A DNA stretch of 64,000 bases from Streptomyces canus 299MFChir4.1 (lineage in GTDB: Bacteria; Actinomycetota; Actinomycetes; Streptomycetales; Streptomycetaceae): assembly GCF_000383615.1 (NCBI RefSeq), contig NZ_KB911598.1:46620-110619 (forward strand). The letters are read 5' to 3'. Below the pieces are notes generated by a model. It was not told the DNA's origin and ran no database searches. It saw only the letters and a program-made list of their open reading frames with translations. How positions within the stretch are numbered: the first letter of the stretch is position 1; every line of letters starts with the position of its first letter. The position numbers were made by a program, and so were the translations under genes. Positions 1 to 9,278 of the stretch are shown piece by piece.

Positions 1-1
1 C

Positions 2-1456
2 TGGAACGCGTACGGCTGCAACGTCTCCGAGTCACTGATCAAGTCCACCGCGCAGGCGATGCACACCAACGGCATGCAGGCAGCGGGCTACTCCTACGTC
101 AACATCGACGACTGCTGGATGACCCACAACCGCGATTCCGGCGGCCGTCTGGTGCCGGACCCGGCCAAGTTCCCCGACGGCATCAAGGGCACCGCCGACT
201 ACGTGCACTCGCTGGGGCTGAAGCTGGGGATCTACGAGGACGCGGGCACCGCCACCTGTGCCGGGTATCCGGGCAGCCTGGGGCACGAGAGCACGGACGC
301 CCAGTCGTTCGCGTCATGGGGCGTGGACTACCTGAAGTACGACAACTGCAACAACAACGGGGTGTCCGCGCAGAGCCGGTACACCGCGATGCGGGACGCG
401 CTGGCGGCCACGGGCAGGCCGATCCTGTACAGCCTGTGCAACTGGGGCCAGGACAACGTGTGGACCTGGGGCGCGGGCGTGGGCAACAGCTGGCGCACCA
501 CCGGGGACATCAGCGCCAACTTCGCCAGCATGCTGACCATCTTCCACAGCAACGTGGGACTCGCCTCCTACGCGGGCCCCGGCCACTGGAACGACCCGGA
601 CATGCTGGAGGTCGGCAACGGCTCGATGACGGCCACCGAGAGCCGCAGCGAGTTCAGCCTGTGGGCCGAGATGGCCGCACCGCTGATCGCGGGCACCAAC
701 ATCCCCTCGGCCAGTGCGGAGACCCTGTCCACACTGACCAACTCCCGGGTGATCGCGGTCGACCAGGACCCCCTCGGCAAGCAGGGCACCATGGTCTCCT
801 CCTCGGGCGGCCGGGACGTGCTGGCCAAGCCGCTGGCGAACGGGGACGTGTCGGTGGCGCTGTTCAACGAGACGGGCTCGACGGCGACCATCTCCACGAC
901 CGCGGCAGCGATCGGCAAGACCGGAGCGTCCGCCTACACCCTGACCGACCTGTGGTCGGGGGCGTCCTCCACCACCTCGGGCACGATCAGCGCCTCGGTT
1001 CCGGCGCACGGCACCGTGATGTACCGGGTCGCGGGCGGCACCAGTGGCGGTGGCACCAGCGTGACCGGCGCGGTGCACGCGGTGGGATCCGGCAAGTGCC
1101 TGGACGTACCCAACGCGACCACGACCGCCGGGACCCAGGTGGAGATCTGGAGCTGCAACGGTGGCGCCAACCAGACATGGACGCACTCCGCGTCCAACCA
1201 GTTCACCGTCTACTCCGGCAGCGACCAGATGTGCCTGGACGCCTACAACAACCAGACCACTCCGGGCACGAAGGTGGAGATCTGGTCGTGCAACGGCCAG
1301 AGCAATCAGCAGTGGACGCTGAATGCGAACGGCACGATCACCGGTGTCCAGTCGGGTCTGTGCCTGGACGTCGCCGGAGGGGCCACCGCCGACGGAACCC
1401 TCGCCGAACTGCGGACTTGCAACGGCGGATCCACCCAGCAGTGGTCACTGAACTGA
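2..1456 (+). CDS. GH27 alpha-galactosidase with C-terminal CBM13 (5' end outside window)
   Basis: Secreted retaining alpha-galactosidase that removes terminal alpha-D-galactose from galactosylated glycans. The frame is open from the first bases, so the start and signal peptide lie outside the window. Visible GH27 landmarks are WNAYGCN at the left edge, YLKYDNCN with the nucleophile Asp at 341-343, and WNDPDMLEVGNG at about 587-620 carrying the acid/base region. A beta-sandwich C domain follows. From about 1060 there is a ricin-type trefoil (CBM13) with three repeats of the CLDV...QxW type. It is the first visible member of a five-gene co-directional CBM13 cassette; the next gene starts 29 bases after its stop. 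Family assignment is firm; substrate is inferred. Confidence 0.93.
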   Translation, partial: WNAYGCNVSESLIKSTAQAMHTNGMQAAGYSYVNIDDCWMTHNRDSGGRLVPDPAKFPDGIKGTADYVHSLGLKLGIYEDAGTATCAGYPGSLGHESTDAQSFASWGVDYLKYDNCNNNGVSAQSRYTAMRDALAATGRPILYSLCNWGQDNVWTWGAGVGNSWRTTGDISANFASMLTIFHSNVGLASYAGPGHWNDPDMLEVGNGSMTATESRSEFSLWAEMAAPLIAGTNIPSASAETLSTLTNSRVIAVDQDPLGKQGTMVSSSGGRDVLAKPLANGDVSVALFNETGSTATISTTAAAIGKTGASAYTLTDLWSGASSTTSGTISASVPAHGTVMYRVAGGTSGGGTSVTGAVHAVGSGKCLDVPNATTTAGTQVEIWSCNGGANQTWTHSASNQFTVYSGSDQMCLDAYNNQTTPGTKVEIWSCNGQSNQQWTLNANGTITGVQSGLCLDVAGGATADGTLAELRTCNGGSTQQWSLN

Positions 1457-1485
1457 CCCCGTGACACCTGACGCAGGAGGACCGA

Positions 1486-3318
1486 ATGAGGACGAGAGCG
1501 ACACCGGGCCGTCTCATACTGGCCGTCGGCATCGTCTTGGCGTTCGTGCTGCAGCTGTCGGCGACGGCCGAGAGCCGGGCCGTCTCGGGCGAGGCGCTGA
1601 GCGTGAACCTGGCCTCGACGCGGGGCCCGTCGACCGGTGTGGGTGAGGGGTTCCTCTACGGTTTCACGCAGGACGGCAGTCAGCCGGCCGACCAGTTCAT
1701 CAAGCCGCTGGGGATCAACGCGTTCCGCGGCGGCGGATGGTTCTCCGGCGGCTGGATCAGGGACAACTACCAGTACGGATCGGCCACTCGGGCCGACCTC
1801 GACTCGATCGTCGCGCAGGCGAAACGCCTCACCCAGCCGCCGTACCACGCGCAGTACCAGGTACTGGTCAGCGACATCTACGGCGCCAACGGCGGCCAGC
1901 CGTCCAACACGAGGTACCCGTGCGACAACGGCGACTGCTCCAACTGGATCAGCTTCATCGACTCCACGGTGGGAGCACTGCAGGCATCGGGACTGAAGTT
2001 CGCCTACGACATCTGGAACGAGCCGGACATCTCCGCCTTCTGGACCCGGGGTGTGAACAGCGCCCAGTACTTCCAGATGTGGGACACCGCCTACCGGGAG
2101 ATCCGGCGCCTCGCCCCCTCGGCGCAGATCGTGGGACCGTCGCTCGCCTTCACCCCGCAGAGCAACCCGGGTGAATGGCGGACCTGGCTCGCGCACGTGA
2201 AGGCGGCCGGGACGGTACCCGACATGATCACCAACCATGACGAAGGGGATGTCGACGACCCGGTCACCGTCTCCCAGTCCCTCAACAGTGCCCTGACGAC
2301 GGCGGGCATCGGCCCGCTGCCGCTGTCCGCGAACGAGTACCAGCCCGCCGACCGGCAGACCGCCGGGGTGACGGCCTGGTACCTGGCGCGGTTCGCGCAG
2401 TCCGGATACACCAACGCGATGCGCGGCAACTGGGTCTGCTGCGTCACCCCCAACCTGACGGGAGTCCTCACCCAGAGCGGCGGCAGCTGGCAGCCGACCG
2501 GCAACTGGTGGGCGCTGCGCGACTACGCCGACATGACCGGCACCCTCGTCGACACCTCCGGCCAGGTCGGCTCGACCGCGATCTCGGCCTCCGAGGACCC
2601 CGCCAACAAGCGCGCGGTGGCGATCATCGGCGACGCGAACGGCAACTCCGGCACCGCGTCGGTCACTTTCAACGGACTGTCGTCCGTACCCTGGCTGACC
2701 AACGCCGGCAGCGTGCACGTCACCGTGCACCGCATCCCGGACCAGGCACCGCTCGCCGCGCCGCAGACCGTCTACGACCAGAACCTGAGCGCCTCGGGCG
2801 GCTCGATCACCGTGCCCTTGACATTCCAGGCCTCGCACGACGCGTTCGCCGTCTATCTCACCCCGGCCTCCTCCGGCGGCGAGAGCTTCCCGGCCGGCTA
2901 CCACCAACTCGTCGTCGCCAACAACAACTTGTGCCTCGACGTGTACGGCGCTTCAAGCAGTGCGGGCGCCGCGATCGACCAGTGGACCTGCAACGGGCAG
3001 AGCAACCAGCAGTTCCAGTTCGTGCCGGCCTCGGGCGGCTACGGCGAACTGCGCGCCCAGAACTCCGGCCAGGATGTGGCGGTCGCCGGCAGTTCCACGA
3101 CGGCAGGCACCCCGGACATCGTCCAACAGCCCCCCGGCACAGCGGCCAACGGCCTCTGGCTGCCCGTCCGCCAGTCCGACGGCTCCTACGCCTTCCAGAA
3201 CCGCAACAGCGGTCTGTGCCTGGACGTCTACGGCGCCGGCAGCACCGCGGGCCAGCAACTCGACCAGTGGCAGTGCAAGAACGCACCCGGCACCAACCAG
3301 GACTTCTTCGTCCGCTGA
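1486..3318 (+). CDS. Secreted clan GH-A glycoside hydrolase (GH39-like) with CBM13
   Basis: A 610-residue secreted enzyme: signal peptide (about 1-32), a TIM-barrel catalytic domain (about 40-340), a beta-sandwich, then a CBM13 trefoil from about 470. YDIWNEPD places a general acid/base Glu near residue 179, and SANEYQ near residue 284 is the likely nucleophile Glu; this pair is typical of clan GH-A and of GH39-like enzymes. The ATG at 1486 follows the SD GGAGG at 1475-1479 and lies 29 bases after the GH27 stop, so the two are probably co-transcribed. GH39 members include xylosidases, iduronidases and arabino-/galactosidases, so the substrate cannot be read from sequence. GH79 or GH30 assignment is less likely. 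Confidence 0.75.
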   Translation: MRTRATPGRLILAVGIVLAFVLQLSATAESRAVSGEALSVNLASTRGPSTGVGEGFLYGFTQDGSQPADQFIKPLGINAFRGGGWFSGGWIRDNYQYGSATRADLDSIVAQAKRLTQPPYHAQYQVLVSDIYGANGGQPSNTRYPCDNGDCSNWISFIDSTVGALQASGLKFAYDIWNEPDISAFWTRGVNSAQYFQMWDTAYREIRRLAPSAQIVGPSLAFTPQSNPGEWRTWLAHVKAAGTVPDMITNHDEGDVDDPVTVSQSLNSALTTAGIGPLPLSANEYQPADRQTAGVTAWYLARFAQSGYTNAMRGNWVCCVTPNLTGVLTQSGGSWQPTGNWWALRDYADMTGTLVDTSGQVGSTAISASEDPANKRAVAIIGDANGNSGTASVTFNGLSSVPWLTNAGSVHVTVHRIPDQAPLAAPQTVYDQNLSASGGSITVPLTFQASHDAFAVYLTPASSGGESFPAGYHQLVVANNNLCLDVYGASSSAGAAIDQWTCNGQSNQQFQFVPASGGYGELRAQNSGQDVAVAGSSTTAGTPDIVQQPPGTAANGLWLPVRQSDGSYAFQNRNSGLCLDVYGAGSTAGQQLDQWQCKNAPGTNQDFFVR

Positions 3319-3381
3319 ACCGTCCGCCGACCGCACCGGCCGTGGACACCCCCCACCCCCCACCTGCGAAAGGAACCCACC

Positions 3382-5790
3382 GTGTCAGCAATCGCACGGC
3401 TGTTACGGCGCCTGCGTGTCCCGACGGCCGTGGTCGCGGGCCTCGTCCTGGCCGCGGGCGGCGTTGTGGGCACAGCCGCCGCTCCGGCCCGGGCCGCCAC
3501 CTCCATCACTCTCAACGGGGCGTCCGGCGGACGGACCTTCGACGGCGTCGGCGCGATCAGCGGCGGAGGCGGCAACAGCAGACTCCTGATCGACTACCCC
3601 GAGCCGCAACGCGGCCAGGTCCTCGACTACCTCTTCCGGCCCGGTTACGGCGCCTCCCTGCAGATGCTCAAGGCCGAGATCGGCGGGGACACCAACTCCA
3701 CCTCGGGAGCCGAGCCCAGCCACCAGCACACCCGCTCCGACCTGAACTGCGATCGGGGCTACGAATGGTGGCTGATGGAGCAGGCCAAAGCCCGCAACCC
3801 CAACATCAAGCTGTACGGACTCGCCTGGGGCGCCCCGGGCTGGATCGGCAACGGGAACTTCTGGTCCACCGACATGGTCAACTACCTGGTCTCGTGGCTG
3901 GGCTGCGCCAAGCAGCACGGGCTGAGCATCGACTACCTCGGCGGATGGAACGAGCGGGGCTACAACGTCTCCTGGTACCAGCAGCTGCGCAGCGCGCTCA
4001 ACAGCAACGGCTACGGCAGCGTCAAGATCGTCGCGGCGGACTCGGACTGGTCCGTGGCGAACGACGTCAACTCCAACCCGGCGTTCGCCTCCTCGGTGAG
4101 CGCCATCGGCACGCACTACCCCTGCGGCTACCGGTCGTCCCAGTCCACCTGCTCGGTGCCGGCTGCCGCCATGTCGTCCGGCAAGCCGCTGTGGGCGAGT
4201 GAGAACGGCTCGGACGACTACAACGGGGGAGCGCAGGCCATGGCCCGCGGCATCAACCGCGGATACATCGACGGACGGATGACCGCGTACCTCAACTGGC
4301 CCGTGGTCGCCGCGCTCACCCCCAACCTGCCGTACCCCACCATGGGTATGGCCCTGGCCGCGCAGCCGTGGTCCGGCTCGTACTCGATCGGCAAGAACAC
4401 CTGGGTGATGGCGCACACCAGCCAGTTCACCGCCCCCGGATGGCACTACCTCGACGCCTCCAGCGGCTACATCGGCGGCAACCGCGCCAATGGAAGCTAT
4501 GTCTCGCTCAAGTCCACGAACAACTCCGACTACTCCACGGTCATCGAGACCGTGGACGCAGGCAGCGCGCAGACCCTGAACTTCAATGTCACCGGGGGAC
4601 TGTCCGCCGGCACCGTCCACGTCTGGTCCACGAACGTCGGGTCCGCCAACCCGGCCGACCACTTCGTGCACAGCGCGGACATCACCCCGTCCGGCGGCGG
4701 ATTCAGCCTGACCGTCCAGCCCGGCCACCTGTACACCCTGACCACCACGACCGGACAGGGCAAGGGCACCGCCACCGGTCCCGCCCGGAGCACCCTGAAG
4801 CTGCCGTACAGCGACTCCTTCGACGGCTACACCACCGGCACCGAGGCGAAGTACCTCATGGACTGGCAGGGCGCCTTCGAGGCGGTGGGCTGCGGCGGCG
4901 GCCGCTCCGGAAAGTGCGTGCGCCAGATGAGCCCGCAGAAGCCGATCACCTGGGACTCACTGACCGATCCGCACGCCCTGCTCGGTGACGTGGGCTGGGG
5001 CAACTACACCCTCACGTCGGACGTGCTGCTGGAACAGTCCGGATACGCCGAGCTGATCGGCCGTGCGGGCGGGCACGACTACGACCGCACCGGCGGTCAG
5101 AACGCCTACCGCCTGCGGGTGAGCGACACCGGGGCCTGGTCGATCCTCAACTCGAACACCAACGGCACCGTCTCCACCCTGGCCCGCGGCACGACCGCGG
5201 CGCTCGGCACCAACCGGTGGCACAGCCTGGCGCTCACCTTCTCCGGCACCACCATCACCGCTGTCATCGACGGCGCCACGGTCGGTTCCGCGAACGACGG
5301 CACCTGGGCCGCCGGGCAGATCGGCTACGGGACCAGCCAGGGCGAGACGGCACAGTTCGACAACCTGTCCATCACGCCCGGCAGCGGCGGGAACGACGGC
5401 GGCACGACCGGCGCGATCGTCGGGGTCGGCTCCGGCCGGTGCGTGGACGTACCGAACCAGTCGCAGACGGCCGGCACCCAGGTGGCGCTGTGGGACTGCA
5501 ACGGCGGCAGCAACCAGCAGTGGGCGAACACCTCCGCCGGTGAGCTGCGGGTCTACGGCAGCGACTGCCTGGACGCCGCGGGCCAGGGCACCAGCCCCGG
5601 CACCAAGGTGGACATCTGGGGCTGCACCGGCGGCGGCAACCAGAAGTGGACGATCCACGCCGACGGCACCATCACCGGTGACCAGTCCGGCCTGTGCCTG
5701 GACGCCACCGGCGCCGGAACGGCCAACGGCACCCTGCTCCAGCTGTGGACCTGCAACGGCAGCGGCAACCAGAAGTGGACGCGCGACTGA
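3382..5790 (+). CDS. GH59 galactocerebrosidase-like beta-galactosidase with CBM13
   Basis: An 802-residue secreted protein resembling galactosylceramidase (GALC). The signal peptide ends near residue 38. The GH59 core opens with a FDGVGAISGGGGNSRLL-type start and carries LKAEIGGDTNS, YLGGWNERGYN (acid/base Glu191) and LWASENGSDD (nucleophile Glu274). A GALC-like beta-sandwich and LamG-like lectin region (about 470-660) follow, then a CBM13 trefoil (about 675-802). Start is GTG 3382, with GAAAGG upstream. Codon 8 (3403-3405) is TTA, the rare bldA codon of streptomycetes. Known GH59 enzymes cleave beta-galactosides; bacterial members probably act on plant galactans or glycosides rather than sphingolipids, which is inference. 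Confidence 0.88.
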   Translation: MSAIARLLRRLRVPTAVVAGLVLAAGGVVGTAAAPARAATSITLNGASGGRTFDGVGAISGGGGNSRLLIDYPEPQRGQVLDYLFRPGYGASLQMLKAEIGGDTNSTSGAEPSHQHTRSDLNCDRGYEWWLMEQAKARNPNIKLYGLAWGAPGWIGNGNFWSTDMVNYLVSWLGCAKQHGLSIDYLGGWNERGYNVSWYQQLRSALNSNGYGSVKIVAADSDWSVANDVNSNPAFASSVSAIGTHYPCGYRSSQSTCSVPAAAMSSGKPLWASENGSDDYNGGAQAMARGINRGYIDGRMTAYLNWPVVAALTPNLPYPTMGMALAAQPWSGSYSIGKNTWVMAHTSQFTAPGWHYLDASSGYIGGNRANGSYVSLKSTNNSDYSTVIETVDAGSAQTLNFNVTGGLSAGTVHVWSTNVGSANPADHFVHSADITPSGGGFSLTVQPGHLYTLTTTTGQGKGTATGPARSTLKLPYSDSFDGYTTGTEAKYLMDWQGAFEAVGCGGGRSGKCVRQMSPQKPITWDSLTDPHALLGDVGWGNYTLTSDVLLEQSGYAELIGRAGGHDYDRTGGQNAYRLRVSDTGAWSILNSNTNGTVSTLARGTTAALGTNRWHSLALTFSGTTITAVIDGATVGSANDGTWAAGQIGYGTSQGETAQFDNLSITPGSGGNDGGTTGAIVGVGSGRCVDVPNQSQTAGTQVALWDCNGGSNQQWANTSAGELRVYGSDCLDAAGQGTSPGTKVDIWGCTGGGNQKWTIHADGTITGDQSGLCLDATGAGTANGTLLQLWTCNGSGNQKWTRD

Positions 5791-5847
5791 TCCCGTGACC
5801 GGCGGCCGGACTTCCTCAGCCTCCCCGATCCCTCCGAAAGGCCCCAC

Positions 5848-7830
5848 ATGACTTCCTCGTCCCTGCCGATCAGCCGGCGCCGACTGCTGGCGGCGGCCGG
5901 CGCGTCGACGGCCGTCGGTCTGCTGCGGTTCGCCCCCGAGGCCGCCGCGACCGACGGCCCCGGAAGCTACACCGCGAGCTGGTCCTCCGTGGACCAGCAC
6001 CCCCCGGCCCCGGCCTGGTTCCAGGACGCCAAGTTCGGCATCTACTACCACTGGGGCGTCTTCAGCGTCCCCGCGTTCGGCAACGAGTGGTATCCGCGCA
6101 ACATGTACATCGGCGGCTCGTCCGAGAACAACCACCACAAGGCCACCTACGGCGACCCCTCGGCCTGGCCGTACAACAACTTCATCGACGGTGCCCGTGA
6201 CAAGGCGGGCAACTTCGTTCAGTTCGCCCCGAAACTGGTCTCCCAGGGCGGCAAGTTCGATCCGGACGCCTGGGCCCGGCTGTTCAAGGCCGCGGGCGCC
6301 AGGTTCGCAGGCCCGGTCGCCGAACACCACGACGGCTTCTCCATGTGGAACAGCCGCGCCAACCCGTGGAACTCGGTCCAGCGCGGCCCCAGACTGGACC
6401 TGGTGGGTCTGCACGCGCAGGCCATCCGCGGCCAGGGGCTGAAGTTCATGGCCTCGCTGCACCACGCCTACCACTTCAACGGCTTCTACGACCACGTGCC
6501 GAACCAGTCGGACCCGACACTGCGCATCCTCTACGGCCAGCAGGGCTCGACCGCGGAGAACAAGCTCTGGTACGACAAGCTGGTCGAGGTCATCGACGGC
6601 TACCAACCGGACCTGGTCTGGCAGGACTTCGACCTGAACCTCGTCCAGGAGTCCTACCGGCTCCAGTTCCTCGCGCACTACTACAACCAGGCCGTCGCCT
6701 GGAACAAGGACGTGGTCGCGACCTACAAGGACGGCCTCAACAACAAGGGCGAGGTCTTCGACTTCGAGCGCGGCGGCCCGGCGGGTCTGCTCACCCCCTA
6801 CTGGCTGACCGACGACAGCATCTCCTCCTCCAGTTGGTGCTACACGGTGGGCATCGGCTACTACTCGACGCAGGCCATGCTCCACTCGCTGATCGACCGG
6901 GTCAGCAAGGGCGGCAACATGCTGCTCAACATCGCCCCGATGGCCGACGGCACCATCCCCTCCGGGCAGCAGTCCATCCTGCTCGCCATGGGCGACTGGC
7001 TCGGCCGCTTCGGAGAGGCGGTCTACTCCACCCGCTCCTGGTCCAGTTACGGCGAGGGCCCCACCAAGATGGGCGGAGGCTCGTTCAGCGGACCGGTGGC
7101 CGGCAAACCGCAGGACGTCCGCTTCACCCGCAGCCGGGACAACAAGGTCCTGTACGCCACAGCCCTGGGCTGGCAGGGCGGCACCATGACGATCACGACG
7201 CTGAACTCCAACCAGATCAACCTCAGCAGCCTGACCGGCGCCCAACTGCTCGGCAACTCCGCCGGCACCTACATCAACCTGCCCGCACCGACCCAGGACG
7301 CGTCCGGCCTGCACCTCACCATGCCCTCGTCCAACCCGCCGTTCAGCGCGCTGGCGTACACGGTCAAGCTCACCTTCTCCGGCGAGATCCCCGCCCTGGG
7401 TGCGCCGGGCGGCTCCACGACCTGGGTCAGGATCGCCAACGCGACCAGCGGACTGGTGCTCGACAGCGGGGGCAACGTCGCCGCCGGCTCCAACCTCAAG
7501 CAGTGGAACTACGACGGCAGCACCAATCTGCAATGGCAGCTGATCGACCTGGGCAACGGCTACTACCGCATCATGAACCGCACCAACGGCATGGCCGCCG
7601 ACAGCTGGGGCAACGCCGCCAACGGCGCTCCCGCCCGCCAGGAAGCGTGGAACGGCGGCAACAACCAGCAGTGGTCGCTCAACAGCCTCGGCGACAACCG
7701 CTACCAGATCGTCAACCGGGGCACCGGCACCGCCCTCGACGGCAGCGGCAGCACCACGGCCGGCTCCACCACGGTGCTGTGGACCCCGAACTCCAGCACC
7801 AACAACGCGTGGACCATCACCGGGGTGTGA
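5848..7830 (+). CDS. GH29 alpha-L-fucosidase, Tat-exported, with CBM13-like trefoil
   Basis: A 660-residue secreted alpha-L-fucosidase. The N-terminus has a twin-arginine signal (SRRRLLAAAGAS, residues 9-20). The GH29 barrel is recognised by WFQDAKFGIYYHWGVFS, AEHHDGFSMWNS and PDLVWQDFD, whose first Asp (about residue 260) fits the nucleophile. The acid/base of GH29 is poorly conserved and I cannot fix it. A fucosidase C-terminal beta-sandwich is followed by a ricin-like trefoil (about 525-660), more diverged than in its neighbours. SD GAAAGG precedes ATG 5848. It lies 57 bases after the GH59 gene in the same direction. Alpha-fucose occurs on xyloglucan, arabinogalactan-protein and pectin side chains, which suits the cassette. 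Confidence 0.9.
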   Translation: MTSSSLPISRRRLLAAAGASTAVGLLRFAPEAAATDGPGSYTASWSSVDQHPPAPAWFQDAKFGIYYHWGVFSVPAFGNEWYPRNMYIGGSSENNHHKATYGDPSAWPYNNFIDGARDKAGNFVQFAPKLVSQGGKFDPDAWARLFKAAGARFAGPVAEHHDGFSMWNSRANPWNSVQRGPRLDLVGLHAQAIRGQGLKFMASLHHAYHFNGFYDHVPNQSDPTLRILYGQQGSTAENKLWYDKLVEVIDGYQPDLVWQDFDLNLVQESYRLQFLAHYYNQAVAWNKDVVATYKDGLNNKGEVFDFERGGPAGLLTPYWLTDDSISSSSWCYTVGIGYYSTQAMLHSLIDRVSKGGNMLLNIAPMADGTIPSGQQSILLAMGDWLGRFGEAVYSTRSWSSYGEGPTKMGGGSFSGPVAGKPQDVRFTRSRDNKVLYATALGWQGGTMTITTLNSNQINLSSLTGAQLLGNSAGTYINLPAPTQDASGLHLTMPSSNPPFSALAYTVKLTFSGEIPALGAPGGSTTWVRIANATSGLVLDSGGNVAAGSNLKQWNYDGSTNLQWQLIDLGNGYYRIMNRTNGMAADSWGNAANGAPARQEAWNGGNNQQWSLNSLGDNRYQIVNRGTGTALDGSGSTTAGSTTVLWTPNSSTNNAWTITGV

Positions 7831-7880
7831 ACCGGCGCTCCCCGTAGGACAGCAGAACTCGACCACGGAAGAAGGAGAGC

Positions 7881-9215
7881 ATGGAACGTAAACCGCTCTT
7901 AATGTCCATCGCGGCCGCACTGCTCCTCATCCTGACCACCGCGGGTACCTCGTTCAGCAGCGCCCTCGGCGCACCTGGGCCGGCCACTGAGTCCGTTGCC
8001 GCGGCGAGCGCCGGCTGCGGCAAGGCCCCGACGCTGACCAGCGGCAACCACACGATTCAGAGCGGCGGCCAGAACCGCAGTTACATCCTGCGGGTCCCGG
8101 CCGGCTACGACAGCAACCACCCCTACCGGCTGGTCTTCGGCTTCCACTGGCGGGGCGGCACGGCGAACGACGTCGACTCGGGCGGCACGGACGGGTACAA
8201 CTGGTCCTACTACGGCCTCCGGCGCCTTGCGGACAACGCGAACAACAGCACGATCTTCGTCGCCCCCCAGGGCAACGGCAACGGCTGGGCCAACCCCGGC
8301 GGCCAGGACGTGGCCTTCGTCGACGCCATGGTCAACCAGATCGAATCGGGCCTGTGCGTCGACACCACCCAGCTGTTCTCCGCAGGCTTCAGCTACGGCG
8401 GCGCGATGTCGTACGCCCTCGCCTGCTCCCGGGCGACGGTCTTCCGCGCGGTCGCGGTCTACTCCGGCGCGAACCTCAGCGGGTGCAACGGCGGCAACCA
8501 GCCCATCGCCTACATGGGACTGCACGGCCTCAGGGACAACGTGCTGCCCATCCAGTCGGGACGAGACCTGCGCGACACCTTTGTCCGGACGAACGGCTGC
8601 ACCCCGCAGAACCCGCCCGAGCCGGCCAACGGCAGCCTGACGCACATCATCACCACCTACTCCGGATGCCGGTCCGGATACCCCGTCGTCTGGGCCGCGT
8701 TCGACGGAGCGGGCCACGACCCCGGCCCCATCGACGGCTCCACCGGTGACGGCTGGCGCACCTGGACGTCGGCGGCGGTGTGGCAGTTCTTCACCCAGTT
8801 CGGCTCGAACCAGCCGCCACCGCAGTCCGGCAACCAGCAGATCGTCGGCCAGCAGTCGGGGCGCTGCCTCGACATCAACAACTCGACCACGGCCAACGGC
8901 ACGCAGGCACAGCTGTGGGACTGCAACGGCGGCTCCAACCAGCGGTGGACCTACTCCGCCGGAAAGCAGCTGGTCGTCTACGGCAACAAGTGCCTGGGTG
9001 TCGGCCAGGGCGCGGGCAACGGCGCCCCGGCGGCGATCTGGGACTGCAGCGGACAGCCGGACCAGCAATGGAACGTCAACCCCGACGGCACGATCACAGC
9101 AGCCCAGTCGGGTCTCTGCCTGGACGCCAGTGGCCAGGCGACCGCCAACGGGACGAAAGTCCAGCTGTGGAGTTGCTCGGGCGGCGCCAACCAGCATTGG
9201 CGCCTGCAGAACTGA
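7881..9215 (+). CDS. Secreted CE1-type esterase (feruloyl/PHB-depolymerase-like) with CBM13
   Basis: A 444-residue secreted alpha/beta hydrolase of the LpqC/feruloyl-esterase type in carbohydrate esterase family 1. A signal peptide (1 to about 43) leads into LRVPAGYDSNHPYRLVFGFHW. The nucleophile elbow GFSYGG has Ser171, and GAGHDPG holds the likely catalytic His. A linker and CBM13 trefoil (about 316-444) complete it. The protein probably removes feruloyl or acetyl esters so that the neighbouring hydrolases can act; acyl specificity is not visible. SD GAAGGAG lies before ATG 7881. Codon 7 (7899-7901) is TTA, the second bldA codon in this cassette. It ends the run; a large palindrome follows at 9224. 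Confidence 0.85.
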   Translation: MERKPLLMSIAAALLLILTTAGTSFSSALGAPGPATESVAAASAGCGKAPTLTSGNHTIQSGGQNRSYILRVPAGYDSNHPYRLVFGFHWRGGTANDVDSGGTDGYNWSYYGLRRLADNANNSTIFVAPQGNGNGWANPGGQDVAFVDAMVNQIESGLCVDTTQLFSAGFSYGGAMSYALACSRATVFRAVAVYSGANLSGCNGGNQPIAYMGLHGLRDNVLPIQSGRDLRDTFVRTNGCTPQNPPEPANGSLTHIITTYSGCRSGYPVVWAAFDGAGHDPGPIDGSTGDGWRTWTSAAVWQFFTQFGSNQPPPQSGNQQIVGQQSGRCLDINNSTTANGTQAQLWDCNGGSNQRWTYSAGKQLVVYGNKCLGVGQGAGNGAPAAIWDCSGQPDQQWNVNPDGTITAAQSGLCLDASGQATANGTKVQLWSCSGGANQHWRLQN

Positions 9216-9223
9216 ACGATTGA

Positions 9224-9268
9224 CGTCCTGAGTTAACGACGATAACTTATCGTCGTTAACTCAGGACG
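9224..9268. promoter_or_regulatory. 45-bp perfect palindrome, probable TetR operator
   Basis: Arms at 9224-9245 and 9247-9268 are perfect 22-bp reverse complements around one central base; the core reads CGACGATAA-c-TTATCGTCG. It ends 10 bases before the GTG start of the thioesterase gene and overlaps its SD (GGGAG, 9268-9272). The second gene downstream encodes a TetR regulator, so autorepression is the simplest reading. It could also terminate transcription of the upstream esterase gene, though no T-run follows. Confidence 0.8.
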
Positions 9269-9278
9269 GGAGTAGCTC

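Noticed and set aside
4957..7920. 987-codon open frame antisense to the GH59 and GH29 genes
   Set aside because: It is a shadow caused by GC-rich third positions; it reads through two well-identified genes and has no family pattern.
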